A stretch of 64,000 nt of DNA from Zymomonas mobilis (GTDB lineage: Bacteria; Pseudomonadota; Alphaproteobacteria; Sphingomonadales; Sphingomonadaceae). Position numbers and translations under genes: made by a program. The notes under the pieces were generated by a model. That model searched no databases, had not been told where the DNA came from, and saw only the letters and a program-made list of their open reading frames with translations. How positions within the stretch are numbered: the stretch's first letter is position 1; each line of letters opens with the position of its first letter. Location of the stretch: positions 1,829,001 to 1,893,000 of the forward strand of contig NZ_VFOF01000001.1 of the NCBI RefSeq assembly GCF_006715975.1, in the 5' to 3' direction. Of this stretch, positions 64,000-64,000 are shown in pieces.

Positions 64000-64000
64000 A

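Noticed and set aside
1-64000. tRNA, rRNA, CRISPR arrays, insertion sequences, attachment sites or replication origins
   Set aside because: The gaps were read for tRNA T-loop motifs, regularly spaced repeats, transposase fragments and terminal inverted repeats, and none was found.

Overview
This window is an ordinary, gene-dense chromosomal segment of an alphaproteobacterium of the sphingomonad group, almost certainly Zymomonas mobilis. The genus call rests on the ROK-type fructokinase at 26830-27840, which I recognise as Zymomonas Frk. It is supported by a gluconate permease/gluconokinase pair, a FabI-AroC neighbourhood, a DUF2794 protein, a DUF3297 protein and a MetH split into two proteins. 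Coding regions have moderate GC, while intergenic regions are very AT-rich. I saw no rRNA, tRNA, CRISPR array, insertion sequence, prophage or plasmid function.

Layout. 1-2.1 kb: end of a YihY/BrkB-like membrane protein, then fabI and aroC, overlapping by 4 bp. 2.1-9 kb: a TonB-dependent receptor, an L,D-transpeptidase, a quinone-oxidoreductase-like dehydrogenase divergent from an HxlR-type regulator, and a ribA/xth pair. 9-10.1 kb: an AT-rich island with a probable small RNA and one orphan gene. 10.1-16.5 kb: lolA, ftsK, a UbiH-family hydroxylase, and a Lon-substrate-binding-domain/CnoX-like pair. 16.9-20.8 kb: pyrE-pdxJ-acpS-lepB and an AI-2E-family permease. 20.8-24.9 kb: an FKBP, rpsU, and a tonB-exbB-exbD-exbD energy-transduction operon. 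25.2-27.8 kb: a secreted-protein gene broken by a homopolymer frameshift, then frk. 27.9-36.4 kb: rpoZ, a VOC protein, formaldehyde detoxification (frmA), pgeF, murA, clpS, an aminotransferase, DUF2794 and cysE. 36.7-38.4 kb: peroxiredoxin divergent from oxyR. 38.8-43.5 kb: two glycosyl/phospho-transferase genes and a LytTR two-component system. 43.6-52.6 kb: DUF3297, lepA, a phosphatase and the methionine operon (ArsR-methyltransferase fusion, metF, metH-N, metH-C). 52.9-64 kb: mlaA, two small lipoproteins, fpr, an aldehyde dehydrogenase, thyA, gntP-gntK, bamD and a partial LpoA-like protein.

The genes mostly serve envelope biogenesis (murA, lolA, bamD, mlaA, lepB, pgeF, L,D-transpeptidase), TonB-powered uptake, redox defence (OxyR/peroxiredoxin, Fpr, FrmA, CnoX) and one-carbon/methionine metabolism. 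Entner-Doudoroff-linked sugar entry is served by Frk, GntP and GntK.

I found no clearly new multi-gene system. The best leads are the frameshifted secreted protein at 25.2-26.1 kb, a probable unannotated small RNA at 9.17-9.33 kb beside an AT-rich orphan gene, a perfect 16-bp palindrome in front of the ArsR-methyltransferase/metF/metH operon, a perfect hairpin inside the exbB-exbD interval, and an unusual acidic insertion in a LytS-type kinase.
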